From assembly GCA_964511405.1 (NCBI GenBank), contig CAZEFK010000073.1, positions 1-31,283 of the forward strand: a DNA stretch of 31,283 nt, given 5' to 3'. The DNA is from CAZEFK01 sp964511405. Lineage in GTDB: Bacteria > Pseudomonadota > Alphaproteobacteria > Elsterales > Elsteraceae. The notes below the pieces were generated by a model. It was not told where the DNA came from. It searched no databases and saw nothing but the letters and a program-made list of their open reading frames with translations. Of this stretch, positions 7,341 to 15,479 are shown one piece after another. The position numbers and the translations under genes are program-made. Numbering within the stretch: the first letter of the stretch is position 1; every line of letters starts with the position of its first letter.

Positions 7341-7415
7341 CCGGTCGGCCTCGGCGCGCCCCAGGGCCGTCTCCATGGCGCCGAGGCGCCGCATCGTGCC
7401 GTCGATCCAAGCCAT
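7200..7415 (-). CDS. Hypothetical small basic protein (alternative to 7089-7340)
   Basis: A 71-aa product beginning MAWIDGTMRRLGAMETALG, not recognised. In its favour are a strong ribosome site (GGGGGGA five bases before the ATG) and helical, Arg/Leu-rich composition. Against it is the overlap with the plus-strand ORF. The remaining bases 7416-7579 hold no convincing gene: a CTTTGAGC repeat (7444-7451 and 7455-7462) and a seven-base T-run near 7495 are the only features seen. Confidence 0.3.
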   Translation of the reverse strand: MAWIDGTMRRLGAMETALGRAEADRLLPLRRQDLRSQNLVDQILASDVSKMRAFFVGRQPRANALRHDLKD

Positions 7416-7579
7416 CGATGTCCCCCCATGTCTTGACCGGGTGCTTTGAGCGGTCTTTGAGCAAACCGCGGGCCAAAGGCCGATTTGCTGGGGTTTTTTT
7501 GGGCAGCCGCGGGGTCTGTAAGGCCCGTCGACGGATTTCGGGCCGAGTCGCGACGGGACTGTCACGCCGGGCGACAGCG

Positions 7580-8209
7580 TCAGCCCAGCCGGTCGCGCAG
7601 ATAGCGCCGGAGCATGGCCGCCAGCTCGTCCAGCGCAGCGTCCCGCGCCGGCTGGTCGGGCTCGGCCGTGAGCACCACCGCTGATTTCATCACCTGCTGC
7701 ACGACCACGGCGACCGGCGCCAGCGCCTCCGGCGCCAGGCCCGGGGCCTTGGCGCGCAGGATGGCGAGCAGATGGGCCCGCACCGCCCGCCCGACCTCGG
7801 CCGCCTTGCCGGCCGGCGCGCCGGGCACGTCGATCAGCGGCGCAAAGGCCGGGTGGCCGGCGCGGAACTCGACGAGCGTGCGCAGCAGCCGGTCGGCCAG
7901 CGCGTCGGTCGACCAGCCCGCGGCCGCGTCCCGATAGGCCGTCAAGGTCTCGAACAGCGCCTCGGCATAACGCGCCATCAGCGCCTCGGCCAGCAGCTCC
8001 TTGGTTGGAAAGAACTGGTACAGCGAGCCGATCGACGCCCCCGCCCGGGCGGCGATCTCGGTCATGGTGGCGCTGTCGAAGCCCTTTTCGGCAAACACCG
8101 CGCCCGCCGCTTCCAGCAGCGCAGCCACGCGCTGGCGTCCCCGCGCCTGGCGCGGCTCGCGCGTCCCGGCGCTTGCATTTTGTGAGGATGCTCTCATATT
8201 TTCATTCAT
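7580..8209 (-). CDS. TetR/AcrR family transcriptional regulator
   Basis: A 209-aa repressor-type regulator. The N-terminal helix-turn-helix spans about residues 25-72 (LLEAAGAVFAEKGFDSATMT, then EIAARAGASIGSLYQFFPTK), with the family's GSLYxxFxxK signature. The helical C-terminal ligand and dimer domain (about 80-205) is unassigned. The start at 8209 has GAGGA seven to eight bases upstream; a second ATG at 8197 is weaker. It is divergent from the isochorismatase-family gene, and perfect and imperfect copies of a TGAGGA-type palindrome cover its own start region, so autoregulation and control of 8248-8823 are likely. Confidence 0.9.
   Translation of the reverse strand: MNENMRASSQNASAGTREPRQARGRQRVAALLEAAGAVFAEKGFDSATMTEIAARAGASIGSLYQFFPTKELLAEALMARYAEALFETLTAYRDAAAGWSTDALADRLLRTLVEFRAGHPAFAPLIDVPGAPAGKAAEVGRAVRAHLLAILRAKAPGLAPEALAPVAVVVQQVMKSAVVLTAEPDQPARDAALDELAAMLRRYLRDRLG
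8183..8196. promoter_or_regulatory. Imperfect operator half of the TetR site pair
   Basis: TGAGGATGCTCTCA, an imperfect version of the palindrome at 8209-8222, 26 bp centre to centre from it, inside the first codons of the TetR gene. Confidence 0.45.
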
Positions 8210-8222
8210 GAGGATATCCTCA
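8209..8222. promoter_or_regulatory. Perfect 14-bp palindrome, probable TetR operator
   Basis: TGAGGATATCCTCA is its own reverse complement. It lies between the divergent TetR and hydrolase genes and also contains the TetR gene's ribosome-binding GAGGA, so bound repressor would block expression at the start site. Confidence 0.6.
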
Positions 8223-8247
8223 CGTTTCTACCAAGGACACACCGACC

Positions 8248-8823
8248 ATGGACACGCTCGATCCGCGCACGACAGCCCTGGTTCTGATCGATCTGCAGCG
8301 GGGCATCCTGCCGTTCGCCGGCGGCCCCCATTCCGCCGACCAAGTGTTGGCCGCCGCCGGGGCGCTTGCCAAGCGGTTCCGGGCGCTCGGCGCGCCGGTG
8401 GCGCTGGTCCGGATCGGCTTCTCCGAGGGATATCCCGATCTGCTGCGCCAGCCCACCGACCATCCGCCGCCGGTGCCGGCCAGCGGCTTGCCGGCCGGGT
8501 GGTGGGACCTGCCCGACGAGCTGATGGCGTCGCCGCAGGACATCGCGATCACCAAGCGCCACTGGAGCGCGTTCCACGGCACCGAGCTGGACCTGCAGCT
8601 GCGGCGCCGCGGCATCGCCACGATCGTGCTGGGCGGCATCGCCACCTGCTTCGGGGTCGAATCCACCGCCCGCACCGGCTGGGAGCTGAACTACGCCCAG
8701 ATCCTGGCGGAAGACGCCATGAGCGCGCCGACCGCGGAGCATCATCGCTTCTCCGTGGAGAAGATCCTGCCGCGCCTCGGCCGCGTCCGCCCGACCGCCG
8801 AGATTCTGGCGGCTCTGGCTTAA
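8248..8823 (+). CDS. Isochorismatase-family cysteine hydrolase
   Basis: A 191-aa alpha/beta hydrolase of the isochorismatase-like family, which includes nicotinamidases, N-carbamoylsarcosine amidases and other amide or vinyl-ether hydrolases. The catalytic triad is visible: Asp15 in VLIDLQ, Lys103 in ITKRHWSAFHGT, and Cys134 in GGIATCFGVEST with the preceding cis-peptide region GGIAT. The true substrate cannot be told from the sequence. The ATG at 8248 has AAGGA about ten bases upstream. It is divergent from a TetR regulator whose operator lies between them. Its stop overlaps the stop of the opposing GST gene. Confidence 0.85.
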   Translation: MDTLDPRTTALVLIDLQRGILPFAGGPHSADQVLAAAGALAKRFRALGAPVALVRIGFSEGYPDLLRQPTDHPPPVPASGLPAGWWDLPDELMASPQDIAITKRHWSAFHGTELDLQLRRRGIATIVLGGIATCFGVESTARTGWELNYAQILAEDAMSAPTAEHHRFSVEKILPRLGRVRPTAEILAALA

Positions 8824-9431
8824 GGCGCCGACGGCACGGTCGCGGCCATCGACGGCCGCTTGGCAAAGGCTGCATACCACGCGGCCAGGGCCGGGCGGCT
8901 GCTGCGCCAGTCGAGGTCGGCATAGCGGAAGTCCAGATAGCCCAGGGCGCAAGCCATGGTGATGGTGCCGATGTCGACCCGGTCGCCGAGTTCAGGCGCC
9001 CAGGCCTGCATCTGGTCGAGGGCGCCGGTGATCTTGGCCATCTGCGCCTGGCGCCAGGTCGGCCACTGGATCTCCGCCGGTCGCAGCAGCTCGTAGCGGC
9101 CGAGCACGGCGGCGTCGAGCAGGCCGTCGGCGACACTCTGCTCGGTCAGGGCACGCCAGCGCGCCGGGCCCGCGGCGGGAAACAGCCGGCCGCCGCCGGC
9201 CTCGACGTCCAGATATTCGCAGACCACGCGGCTGTCATAGAGCGGCGTGCCGTCGTCCAGCAGCACGGTCGGCACCTGCCCCAGCGGGTTCTTGGCCACC
9301 ACCGCCTGGTCGCGGTTGATCGGGCCGACGGCGCTGGGCAGGCGCTCGATCCGGCCGTCGAGGCCAAGCTCGATGGCCGCGGCCAGCACCTTGCGGACGA
9401 AGGGCGAGGCGGGCGAATAGAACAGCTTCAC
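8820..9431 (-). CDS. Glutathione S-transferase family protein
   Basis: A 203-aa GST, YibF-like. The N-terminal thioredoxin-fold domain begins KLFYSPASPFVRKV, has NPLGQVPTVLLDDG with the cis-Pro, and DSRVVCEYLD, the glutathione gamma-Glu contact. The all-helical C-domain follows from about residue 85 (GLLDAAVLGRYELLRP, ITMACALGYLDFRY). The start is the GTG at 9431 with AGGAGG nine bases upstream; longer frames read through that ribosome site. It lies 32 bp downstream of msrB on the same strand and may share its transcript, which would fit oxidative or electrophile defence. Confidence 0.9.
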   Translation of the reverse strand: MKLFYSPASPFVRKVLAAAIELGLDGRIERLPSAVGPINRDQAVVAKNPLGQVPTVLLDDGTPLYDSRVVCEYLDVEAGGGRLFPAAGPARWRALTEQSVADGLLDAAVLGRYELLRPAEIQWPTWRQAQMAKITGALDQMQAWAPELGDRVDIGTITMACALGYLDFRYADLDWRSSRPALAAWYAAFAKRPSMAATVPSAP

Positions 9432-9463
9432 GGCAACGGGCCTCCTAGGACGAGGCCTCGACG

Positions 9464-9859
9464 CTAGCTGCGGTCGAGCTTCAGCGCCACCGAGTTGATG
9501 CAGTAGCGCAAGCCCTCGGGGCCCGGACCGTCCGGGAACACATGGCCGAGATGGGCGTCGCAGCGCGCGCACAGCACCTCCATGCGCACCATGCCGTGGC
9601 TGCGGTCGATCTCGGTCTCGACGGCGGCGGCCCCCACCGGCCGCGTGAAGCTGGGCCAGCCGCAGTGGGATTCGAACTTGGCCTCGGACGAGAACAGGGG
9701 TTGGCCGCAGGCGACGCAGCGATAGACGCCCGGTTCGGCGGTCGAGACATATTCACCGGTGAACGGCCGCTCGGTCGCCTTGCGGCGGGTCACGGCATAC
9801 TGCTCTGGCGTCAGTTGCGCCCGCCACTCCGCGTCGCTCTTCAGCACCTTGTCGTCCAT
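9464..9859 (-). CDS. msrB: Peptide-methionine (R)-S-oxide reductase
   Basis: Repairs oxidised methionine (R-sulfoxide) in proteins, using thioredoxin. At 131 aa it is the normal single-domain size and has no signal peptide, so it is cytoplasmic. The zinc site is complete (Cys48, Cys51, Cys97, Cys100 in two CxxC pairs), the catalytic Cys120 lies in RYCINSVAL, and the substrate-binding SHCGWPSF motif carries Cys66, a candidate resolving cysteine. The ATG at 9859 has AGGAGA seven bases upstream. It probably heads a two-gene unit with the GST at 8820-9431. Confidence 0.95.
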   Translation of the reverse strand: MDDKVLKSDAEWRAQLTPEQYAVTRRKATERPFTGEYVSTAEPGVYRCVACGQPLFSSEAKFESHCGWPSFTRPVGAAAVETEIDRSHGMVRMEVLCARCDAHLGHVFPDGPGPEGLRYCINSVALKLDRS

Positions 9860-10007
9860 CGCCGCCTCTCCTTGGGCCCTGTCCCATAGCTGGACGGCGC
9901 CGGCCCGGGATCAAGCCCCGGCCACCGCACGGCTTGAGCAAAACGGCCGAGCGCGCGCAATTTTTCTGCGTTGACCGGTGCCGGCCACCCGCCAAGCATA
10001 GATCGCC

Positions 10008-11009
10008 ATGACCGCCCTGCGCCTCCTCGCCGCCGTCCTGCTGCTCGGCTTGTCCGCCACCGCCGGCCATGCCGAGACCGGCGAAATCCGCATCGCCCAG
10101 CAGTTCGGCATCTCGTACCTGCCGCTGATCCTGATGAAGAGCCAAGGCCTGGTCGAGCAGGCGGCCGAGCGCGCCGGCCTGCCGCGGCCGACCGTCACCT
10201 GGGCGCAGGTCAGCGGCGCCGCCGCGATGAACGACGCCCTGATCTCCGGCAGCCTGGACTTCGCCGCCGCCGGCGTGCCGCCCATGATCATCACCTGGGC
10301 CAAGACCCGATCGTCCCTGAAGATGATGGGGGTGGCCGCCCTGGGCTCGATGCCCAACCTGCTGCTGACCAGCAATCCCAAGATCCGGACGCTGGCCGAT
10401 TTCGGGCCGTCCGACCGGATCGCCCTGCCGGCCGTCAAGATCGGCTCGCAAGCCATCTACCTGCAGATGGGCGCCGAGCAGGCGTTCGGCGCCGGCCAGT
10501 CCGGCCGCCTCGACGACCTTACCGTCAGCCTGTCCCATCCCGACGGGCTGGTGGCGCTGCTGGGCGGACACGCCGAGATCGACGCGCACTTCACCAGCCC
10601 GCCCTTCACCCTGCAGGAGCTGGCCGACCCGCGCATCCATGCGGTGCTCAACACCTACGACGTGCTGGGCGGGCCGCACAGCTTCAACGCGCTGTACGCG
10701 CCGGCGCGATTCCACGACCGCAACCCCAAAAGCTTCGCCGCGGTGCTGGCGGCGCTGGATGCCGCCATGGCGTTCATCACCCAGCAGCCCGCGGCAGCCG
10801 CCGACCTGTATCTGGCCGCCGAGCCGTCGTCGCTTCAGCGCGACCGGATCGAGGCGATCATCCGCGACCCGGCCAACCGCTGGACCGCGACGCCCGAGGC
10901 GACCTTGAAGCAGGCCCAGTTCCTGTACCGCACCGGGGTCATCAAGGTCGAAGCCAAGGACTGGCGCGACCTGTTCTTTGCCGACATCCACGACCGGCCG
11001 GGGAGCTAG
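10008..11009 (+). CDS. ABC-type substrate-binding protein, NMT1/SsuA-like
   Basis: A 333-aa exported binding protein of the nitrate/sulfonate/taurine (NMT1-like) type II fold. A signal peptide with a Leu-rich core ends at AGHA-ET (about residue 22). The mature protein opens IRIAQQFGISYLPLILMKSQ, typical of the family, followed by SGAAAMNDALISGSLDFAAAG, the ligand-binding hinge region. No ribosome site is strong at the ATG at 10008. No permease or ATPase accompanies it; instead the stop is followed after 6 bp by the BKACE gene, so the ligand may be the precursor of a beta-keto acid (inference). Confidence 0.9.
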   Translation: MTALRLLAAVLLLGLSATAGHAETGEIRIAQQFGISYLPLILMKSQGLVEQAAERAGLPRPTVTWAQVSGAAAMNDALISGSLDFAAAGVPPMIITWAKTRSSLKMMGVAALGSMPNLLLTSNPKIRTLADFGPSDRIALPAVKIGSQAIYLQMGAEQAFGAGQSGRLDDLTVSLSHPDGLVALLGGHAEIDAHFTSPPFTLQELADPRIHAVLNTYDVLGGPHSFNALYAPARFHDRNPKSFAAVLAALDAAMAFITQQPAAAADLYLAAEPSSLQRDRIEAIIRDPANRWTATPEATLKQAQFLYRTGVIKVEAKDWRDLFFADIHDRPGS

Positions 11010-11015
11010 CCCGCC

Positions 11016-11888
11016 ATGCCGAAGACGATGATCACCTGCGCCGTGACCGGCAACCTGACCCGGCCGGACATGAACCCGGCGCTGCCGATCTCACCCCGGC
11101 AGGTGGCCGACTCGGCGCTGGAGGCCGCGGCCGCCGGTGCCGCGGCCGTGCACATCCATGTCCGCCATCCGGAGACCGGCGCGCCGTCCATGGAGCTGGC
11201 GCACTATGCCGAGGTGGTCGAGCGGATCCGGGCCAAGGACAGCGCCGTCATCATCAACCTGACCACCGGGCCCGGCGGCCGCTACCAGCCGAGCGACGAC
11301 GACCCCGCGGTCGCCGGACCGCGCACCAATTTCCTCAGGCCCGAGCGCCGGGTCGAGCATGTGGTGGCGCTGAAGCCCGACGTCTGCACGCTTGATCTCA
11401 ACACCATGACCTTCGGCCAGGAGGTGGTGATCAACACGCCCGCCAACCTGCGCCGGATGGCGGCGCTGATCCACGAGGCGGGGGTCAAGCCCGAGATCGA
11501 GCTGTTCGACAGCGGCGACATCCAGCTACTGGGCGATTTCCTGGCCGAAGGCGTGCTGCGCGGCCCGGCGCTGGTCAGCCTGGTGCTGGGCGTCAAGTAC
11601 GGGTTCCCGGCGACACCGGCGGCCATGGCGTTCGCCCGCTCCATGCTGCCGCCCGACGCCGTGTGGACCGGCTTCGGCATCGGACGCAGCGCCTTCCCCA
11701 TGGTGGCGCAGTCCTACCTGCTGGGCGGCATGGTGCGCATCGGCATGGAGGACACGGTCCATGTCGCCAAAGGGCAACTGGCCAAGGGCAATGGCGAGTT
11801 GGTCGAGAAGGCCCGCCACATCGTCGAGCTGCTGGGCGGCGAGATCATGAGCGCCGGCGAGGCGCGGACGCTGCTCGGCCTCGGATAG
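11016..11888 (+). CDS. Beta-keto acid cleavage enzyme (BKACE, DUF849 family)
   Basis: A 290-aa zinc-dependent TIM-barrel enzyme that condenses a beta-keto acid with acetyl-CoA and cleaves it to acetoacetate plus a new CoA ester; the founding member is the Kce enzyme of lysine fermentation. The zinc ligands His46 and His48 are in AAAVHIHVR, the INLTTGPGG substrate loop follows, and WTGFGIGR and RIGMEDTV bring the late Arg and Glu of the active site. The family covers many substrates, so the specific keto acid is not known. No lysine-fermentation genes are nearby. It is in an operon with the binding protein upstream and the ankyrin gene 8 bp downstream. Confidence 0.9.
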   Translation: MPKTMITCAVTGNLTRPDMNPALPISPRQVADSALEAAAAGAAAVHIHVRHPETGAPSMELAHYAEVVERIRAKDSAVIINLTTGPGGRYQPSDDDPAVAGPRTNFLRPERRVEHVVALKPDVCTLDLNTMTFGQEVVINTPANLRRMAALIHEAGVKPEIELFDSGDIQLLGDFLAEGVLRGPALVSLVLGVKYGFPATPAAMAFARSMLPPDAVWTGFGIGRSAFPMVAQSYLLGGMVRIGMEDTVHVAKGQLAKGNGELVEKARHIVELLGGEIMSAGEARTLLGLG

Positions 11889-11896
11889 CCGAGGCC

Positions 11897-12511
11897 ATGC
11901 CGGAGCTGCCGGCGCTCATGCGGTCGATCGCGGCCGGCGACGACGCCGCAGTGGCGGCGATGCTGGCCGGCCGGCCGGACCTGGCGCGGACGTGCCTGGG
12001 TCACGGCGCGACGCGCGCCGAGTCGAAGCCGTTCTTCCTGGACGCCATCCGCCACCATGTCTACGCCGGCGACACGGCGCTGCATGTGGCCGCGGCCGCC
12101 CATCGGCCGGCGCTGGTCCGGCAGCTGATCGGGCTCGGCGCCGATCCGCACGCCCGCAACCGGCGCGGCGCGCACCCCCTGCACTACGCCGCGGACGGCA
12201 TTCCGGGCGAGCCGGGCTGGGATCCCGAGGCCCAGGCCGCCTGCGTCACCGGCCTGCTCGAAGCCGGCGCCGATCCCAACGCCGTCGACCGCGGCGGCGT
12301 CACGCCGCTCCACCGGGCCGTGCGCAACCGCTGCGCCGCCGCCGTCGCGGCGCTGCTGGCCGGCGGCGCCGACCCGCGCCGCCCGAACGGCAACGGCTCC
12401 ACGCCGGCGCTGCTCGCCCGGCTCACCACCGGCCGCGGCGGCGTCGGATCGGCCCCCGCGAAGGCCGGGCAGGCCGAGATTCTGCGGCTGCTCGCCGCCC
12501 ATGGCGTATAG
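11897..12511 (+). CDS. Ankyrin repeat protein
   Basis: A 204-aa protein with at least three ankyrin repeats: GDTALHVAAAAHRPALVRQL (about residue 60), RGAHPLHYAAD (about 95), and GGVTPLHRAVRNRCAAAVAA (about 135), with the linkers GADPHARN and GADPNAVD; a degenerate final repeat ends with LRLLAAHGV. No signal peptide. The role is unknown; ankyrin domains bind proteins. The ATG at 11897 lies 8 bp after the BKACE stop with a weak GAGG, so it is probably co-transcribed. It ends 3 bp before the opposing binding-protein gene. Confidence 0.85.
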   Translation: MPELPALMRSIAAGDDAAVAAMLAGRPDLARTCLGHGATRAESKPFFLDAIRHHVYAGDTALHVAAAAHRPALVRQLIGLGADPHARNRRGAHPLHYAADGIPGEPGWDPEAQAACVTGLLEAGADPNAVDRGGVTPLHRAVRNRCAAAVAALLAGGADPRRPNGNGSTPALLARLTTGRGGVGSAPAKAGQAEILRLLAAHGV

Positions 12512-12514
12512 GAG

Positions 12515-13453
12515 CTAATCGGCGTAGCTGGCCAGGACGCGCCGGATCTCGGGATCGGTCAGGCTCTGCCGGGTCACGGTCACCACGTCGATATACTGGC
12601 GGGGTGGCAGCGCCCGTCCCTGGAGGGCGGCGACCAGGCTGCCGAGCGCCCGGTAGCCCATGCGGAACGGATCCTGCACCACCGTCGCGTACAGCAGGCC
12701 GCTGTTGAGGGCGTCGGCCAGCTCCGGCCGCCAGTCGAACACCACCAGGCGCGGCCGGTCGGCCGCCGGGATCCCCGCGATCACCCGCAGGGCGCCATAG
12801 GCCACCGGTTCGCTGGGGGCGAACACCGCATCAAGGCGGCCGTGATAGCTGGCCAGCGCCGCGGCGACCTGATCCTGGGCCTCGCGATAGCGGTACCGGT
12901 AGCCGACATAGCGGTCGACGACCACCTGCCAGCCCTGCTCGCGCGCGACGCTGAGGAAGCCTGCCTCCCGTTGCGAGGTCGAGGTAATGGCGGCGTCGTG
13001 GCGCAGCAGCGCGACCCGGGCCTGGGCGGGCAGGACCGTGGCCAGGCTCGATGCCGCGAGCCGCCCGGCGGCGAAATTGTCGGTCTCCACCGTCGACAGG
13101 CTCACGAAGTCGCTGCTGTCGCGATCGACCGTCACGATCGGGACGGCAGTCGACACCGGGGACTCGACGCCAAACAGCTGCTCGGGCGCCAGAACGATGC
13201 CGGCGACCCCGCGATGCACCAGGTAGTCGATGATCTTGAGCTGGATATTGGGCTCGGCGCCGAGCGGCCCGTCGGAGGGGCTGCGCACGACGACATCGAC
13301 ATGCAGGTCCTGCGCTGCGCGTTCGACGCCCTTGATCAGCGTCTGCCAGAAGGTCAGCACGGTGCCCGGCAGGACGACGCCGATCAGGGTATCGGCAGCC
13401 CGCGCGGGCGCCGCCATCGACAGCAGCAGGATCAGCGCCACGACCATGCGCAT
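12515..13453 (-). CDS. Sugar-type periplasmic substrate-binding protein (PBP1 fold)
   Basis: A 312-aa exported binding protein related to ribose/LacI-type binding domains. The signal peptide (LILLLSMAAPARA-AD) is followed by LIGVVLPGTVLTFWQTLIKG, the entry to the first lobe, VAGIVLAPEQ, PIVTVDRDSS (the family's 'P.v.vD' motif) and, in the second lobe, DAVFAPSEPVAYGALRVI and YATVVQDPFRMGYRAL. It has no ABC partner. It is the third gene on the minus strand after the DapA-like and nucleoside hydrolase genes, with 75 bp between. A pentose or nucleoside ligand would fit the hydrolase (inference). A start at 13447 is equally possible. Confidence 0.85.
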   Translation of the reverse strand: MRMVVALILLLSMAAPARAADTLIGVVLPGTVLTFWQTLIKGVERAAQDLHVDVVVRSPSDGPLGAEPNIQLKIIDYLVHRGVAGIVLAPEQLFGVESPVSTAVPIVTVDRDSSDFVSLSTVETDNFAAGRLAASSLATVLPAQARVALLRHDAAITSTSQREAGFLSVAREQGWQVVVDRYVGYRYRYREAQDQVAAALASYHGRLDAVFAPSEPVAYGALRVIAGIPAADRPRLVVFDWRPELADALNSGLLYATVVQDPFRMGYRALGSLVAALQGRALPPRQYIDVVTVTRQSLTDPEIRRVLASYAD

Positions 13454-13528
13454 CGGCGATCATTCCATGCGGCTTTGGCGGGCCAGCTCGATTAGCCCGT
13501 TATCCTAAGCCGGATTGGATACGCGCCG

Positions 13529-14479
13529 CTACAAGGGATACCGGCCCAGCCGCTCGGTCAGCAGGTCGAAGAACCCGTCGGCGTCCAGCTGCACCAGCAC
13601 GTCGACGTTGGGCGCATGGCCGGTGGTGCCCCACCAGTCGGCTGCGGTATGGCCGAGGGTCAGCGCGCCCGCGGTCTCGACCTGCACCCAGGCCGGCCGC
13701 GACTGGAACAGGTCCGGCCGCAGCAGCCAGGCGATCGTGCAGGCGTCATGCACCGGCCCGCCGGGGCCGCCGAAGCGCTCGGGGTCGTTGCGGTCGTAGA
13801 AGGTCAGCAAGCGCTGCACCGACTGCGCCACCGGGTTGGGCAGGGCGGCGATGCGGGCGATCCGGGCCGGGGTCGCCAGGGCCTGGTGGGTCAGATCCAG
13901 GGGCGCCAGCGTGATCGGCGCCCCCGCCGCCATCACCCGTTGGGCGGCGTGCGGGTCGGCCAGGATGTTGAATTCGGCCGACGGTGTCCGGTTGCCCCCG
14001 GCCAGGAACGCGCCGCCCATGATCACCAGCCGCTCGATCCCCTTGGCCAGGCTGGGGTCGTGGGCCAGGGCGACGGCGACGTTGGTCAAGGGCCCCAGGC
14101 AGCACAGGGTGACCGGTGGCGAAGCTCCGACGGCGGCCGGCCCGAGCTCGGCGCGTAGCCGGTCGACCGCATGCAGCGGCGCCAGCCGCATCGCCGGCGC
14201 CGGCAGGGTCTCGGCGCCGAGGCCGCCCGAGCCGCTGTACTTGCCGAAGATCTGGTCGCGCACGAGCGGCCGCGGGCAGCCGGCATGGACCGCCAGGTCG
14301 GGCCGGCCGGCGAGTTCGCAGATCTTGCGGGCGTTGAGCGCGGTCTGCTCGGCCGGCACGTTCCCGGCGACCGTGGTGATCGCGCGCACCTCCAGCTCCG
14401 GCGAGGCCAGGGCCAGGAGGATGGCGACGGCATCGTCGACCCCGGGGTCGGTGTCGATGACGATCGGCCGCTGGGTCAC
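13529..14479 (-). CDS. Nucleoside hydrolase
   Basis: A 316-aa N-ribohydrolase of the IUNH/Rih family, which splits nucleosides into base and ribose. The calcium-site motif DTDPGVDD is at residues 9-16, TVAGNV at 37-42, AEFNILADP at 168-176, and the late HD pair (His244, Asp245 in PVHDAC) completes the active site. No signal peptide is visible, so it acts in the cytoplasm. It starts with GTG, overlapping the stop of the DapA-like gene (GTGA). The link with a DapA-like lyase is unusual for simple purine salvage and may mean the substrate is a modified or natural-product glycoside; this is inference. Confidence 0.9.
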   Translation of the reverse strand: MTQRPIVIDTDPGVDDAVAILLALASPELEVRAITTVAGNVPAEQTALNARKICELAGRPDLAVHAGCPRPLVRDQIFGKYSGSGGLGAETLPAPAMRLAPLHAVDRLRAELGPAAVGASPPVTLCCLGPLTNVAVALAHDPSLAKGIERLVIMGGAFLAGGNRTPSAEFNILADPHAAQRVMAAGAPITLAPLDLTHQALATPARIARIAALPNPVAQSVQRLLTFYDRNDPERFGGPGGPVHDACTIAWLLRPDLFQSRPAWVQVETAGALTLGHTAADWWGTTGHAPNVDVLVQLDADGFFDLLTERLGRYPL

Positions 14480-15351
14480 GCCACCGCCTCCAGCGCCGCC
14501 CGCACCGCCGCGACGCCGGCCGGCGGCAGCGGCGGCTGGGGCGGCAGCGGGTCGCCGACGTCATAGCCCTGCAGCGCCAGGCCGCCCTTGATGCAGGCGG
14601 CCAGATTGTAGGCGGCGAAGGCCTGGTTCAGGCGCCACAGCGGCCGCTGCAGCGCCATCGCCGCCGCCCAGTCGCCGGCCCGGCACAGCTCGTACAGGCG
14701 CACGCTCTGGCGCGGCACCAGGCAGGCCGGCCCGGCCATCCAGCCGACGCCGCCGATCAGCATGACCGCGGCCGGGATGTGGGCCGAGGCGCTGAACAGC
14801 CTGATCCGGTCGCCGACGGCGTCCTGGATCGACAGGAGGCGCCCGGTGTTGTTCGACGCATCCTTCAGGTAGCGGATGGTCGGCACCTCGGCCAGCCGGC
14901 GGATCGCGGCCAGGCTGAGGTCCGAGCGCTGGAAGCTGGGATTGGTGTACAGCACCACCGGCAGGGCGACCGCCTCGGCGACGGCGGTGAAATAGGCGAC
15001 GACACCGTCGTCGGGGATCGGGAAATACGCCTCCAGGATCGCCAGGATGCCCGCCGCGCCCCGGCGCTCGAAGTGACGCGCCTGGCGCACCGCCTCGGCG
15101 GTCGTGGTCGCGGCGACGCCCGGCACCACCGGGACCCGGCCGGCCGCCGCCTCCAGCACCACGTCCACGATCCGCGTCTTCTGCTCCCAGCCGAGATAGG
15201 CGAACTCGCCGGTGCTGCCGAGCGGCGTCAGGCCGTGGACACCGGCCGCGATCAGGTCGTCGACCAGGCGGGCCAGGACTGCGTCGAGCACCTGCCCGTG
15301 GCCGTCGACGGGCGAGACGAGATAGGGGAAGACGCCGTGGAAATCGCTCAT
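14476..15351 (-). CDS. DapA-like (dihydrodipicolinate synthase family) aldolase/lyase
   Basis: A 291-aa class I aldolase TIM barrel of the DHDPS/N-acetylneuraminate lyase family. The Schiff-base Lys163 is in IRYLKDASNN, the partner Tyr135 in VVLYTNPSF, and the GxxGE loop is GSTGE (45-49). Because the context is catabolic (nucleoside hydrolase and binding proteins) and the C-terminus ends in a Pro-rich tail (LPPQPPLPPAG), a sugar-acid or hydroxy-keto-acid aldolase is more likely than lysine biosynthesis. The start could be the ATG at 15363, adding MAAR; 15351 fits the family start. It is the first gene of the minus-strand run, divergent from the binding protein at 15480. Confidence 0.85.
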   Translation of the reverse strand: MSDFHGVFPYLVSPVDGHGQVLDAVLARLVDDLIAAGVHGLTPLGSTGEFAYLGWEQKTRIVDVVLEAAAGRVPVVPGVAATTTAEAVRQARHFERRGAAGILAILEAYFPIPDDGVVAYFTAVAEAVALPVVLYTNPSFQRSDLSLAAIRRLAEVPTIRYLKDASNNTGRLLSIQDAVGDRIRLFSASAHIPAAVMLIGGVGWMAGPACLVPRQSVRLYELCRAGDWAAAMALQRPLWRLNQAFAAYNLAACIKGGLALQGYDVGDPLPPQPPLPPAGVAAVRAALEAVA

Positions 15352-15479
15352 CCGCGCAGCCATAGCCGATCCCGGCCGGCTCCGGAACCCCGGCCGGACG
15401 CAGGCCGCCCCGTCCGCCACACGCGTTGCCGGGCCGGGCAGGCAGCTCCTAGCATCACCGGTCTGCTCCGGAGGACATC

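Noticed and set aside
11016..11888. Lysine fermentation (kce) locus
   Set aside because: None of the other fermentation genes (aminomutases, kdd, kal) is nearby; the DUF849 family has many other substrates.
14476..15351. Lysine-biosynthetic dapA
   Set aside because: The overlap with a nucleoside hydrolase and nearby binding proteins points to catabolism, and the Pro-rich C-terminus is unlike biosynthetic DapA.
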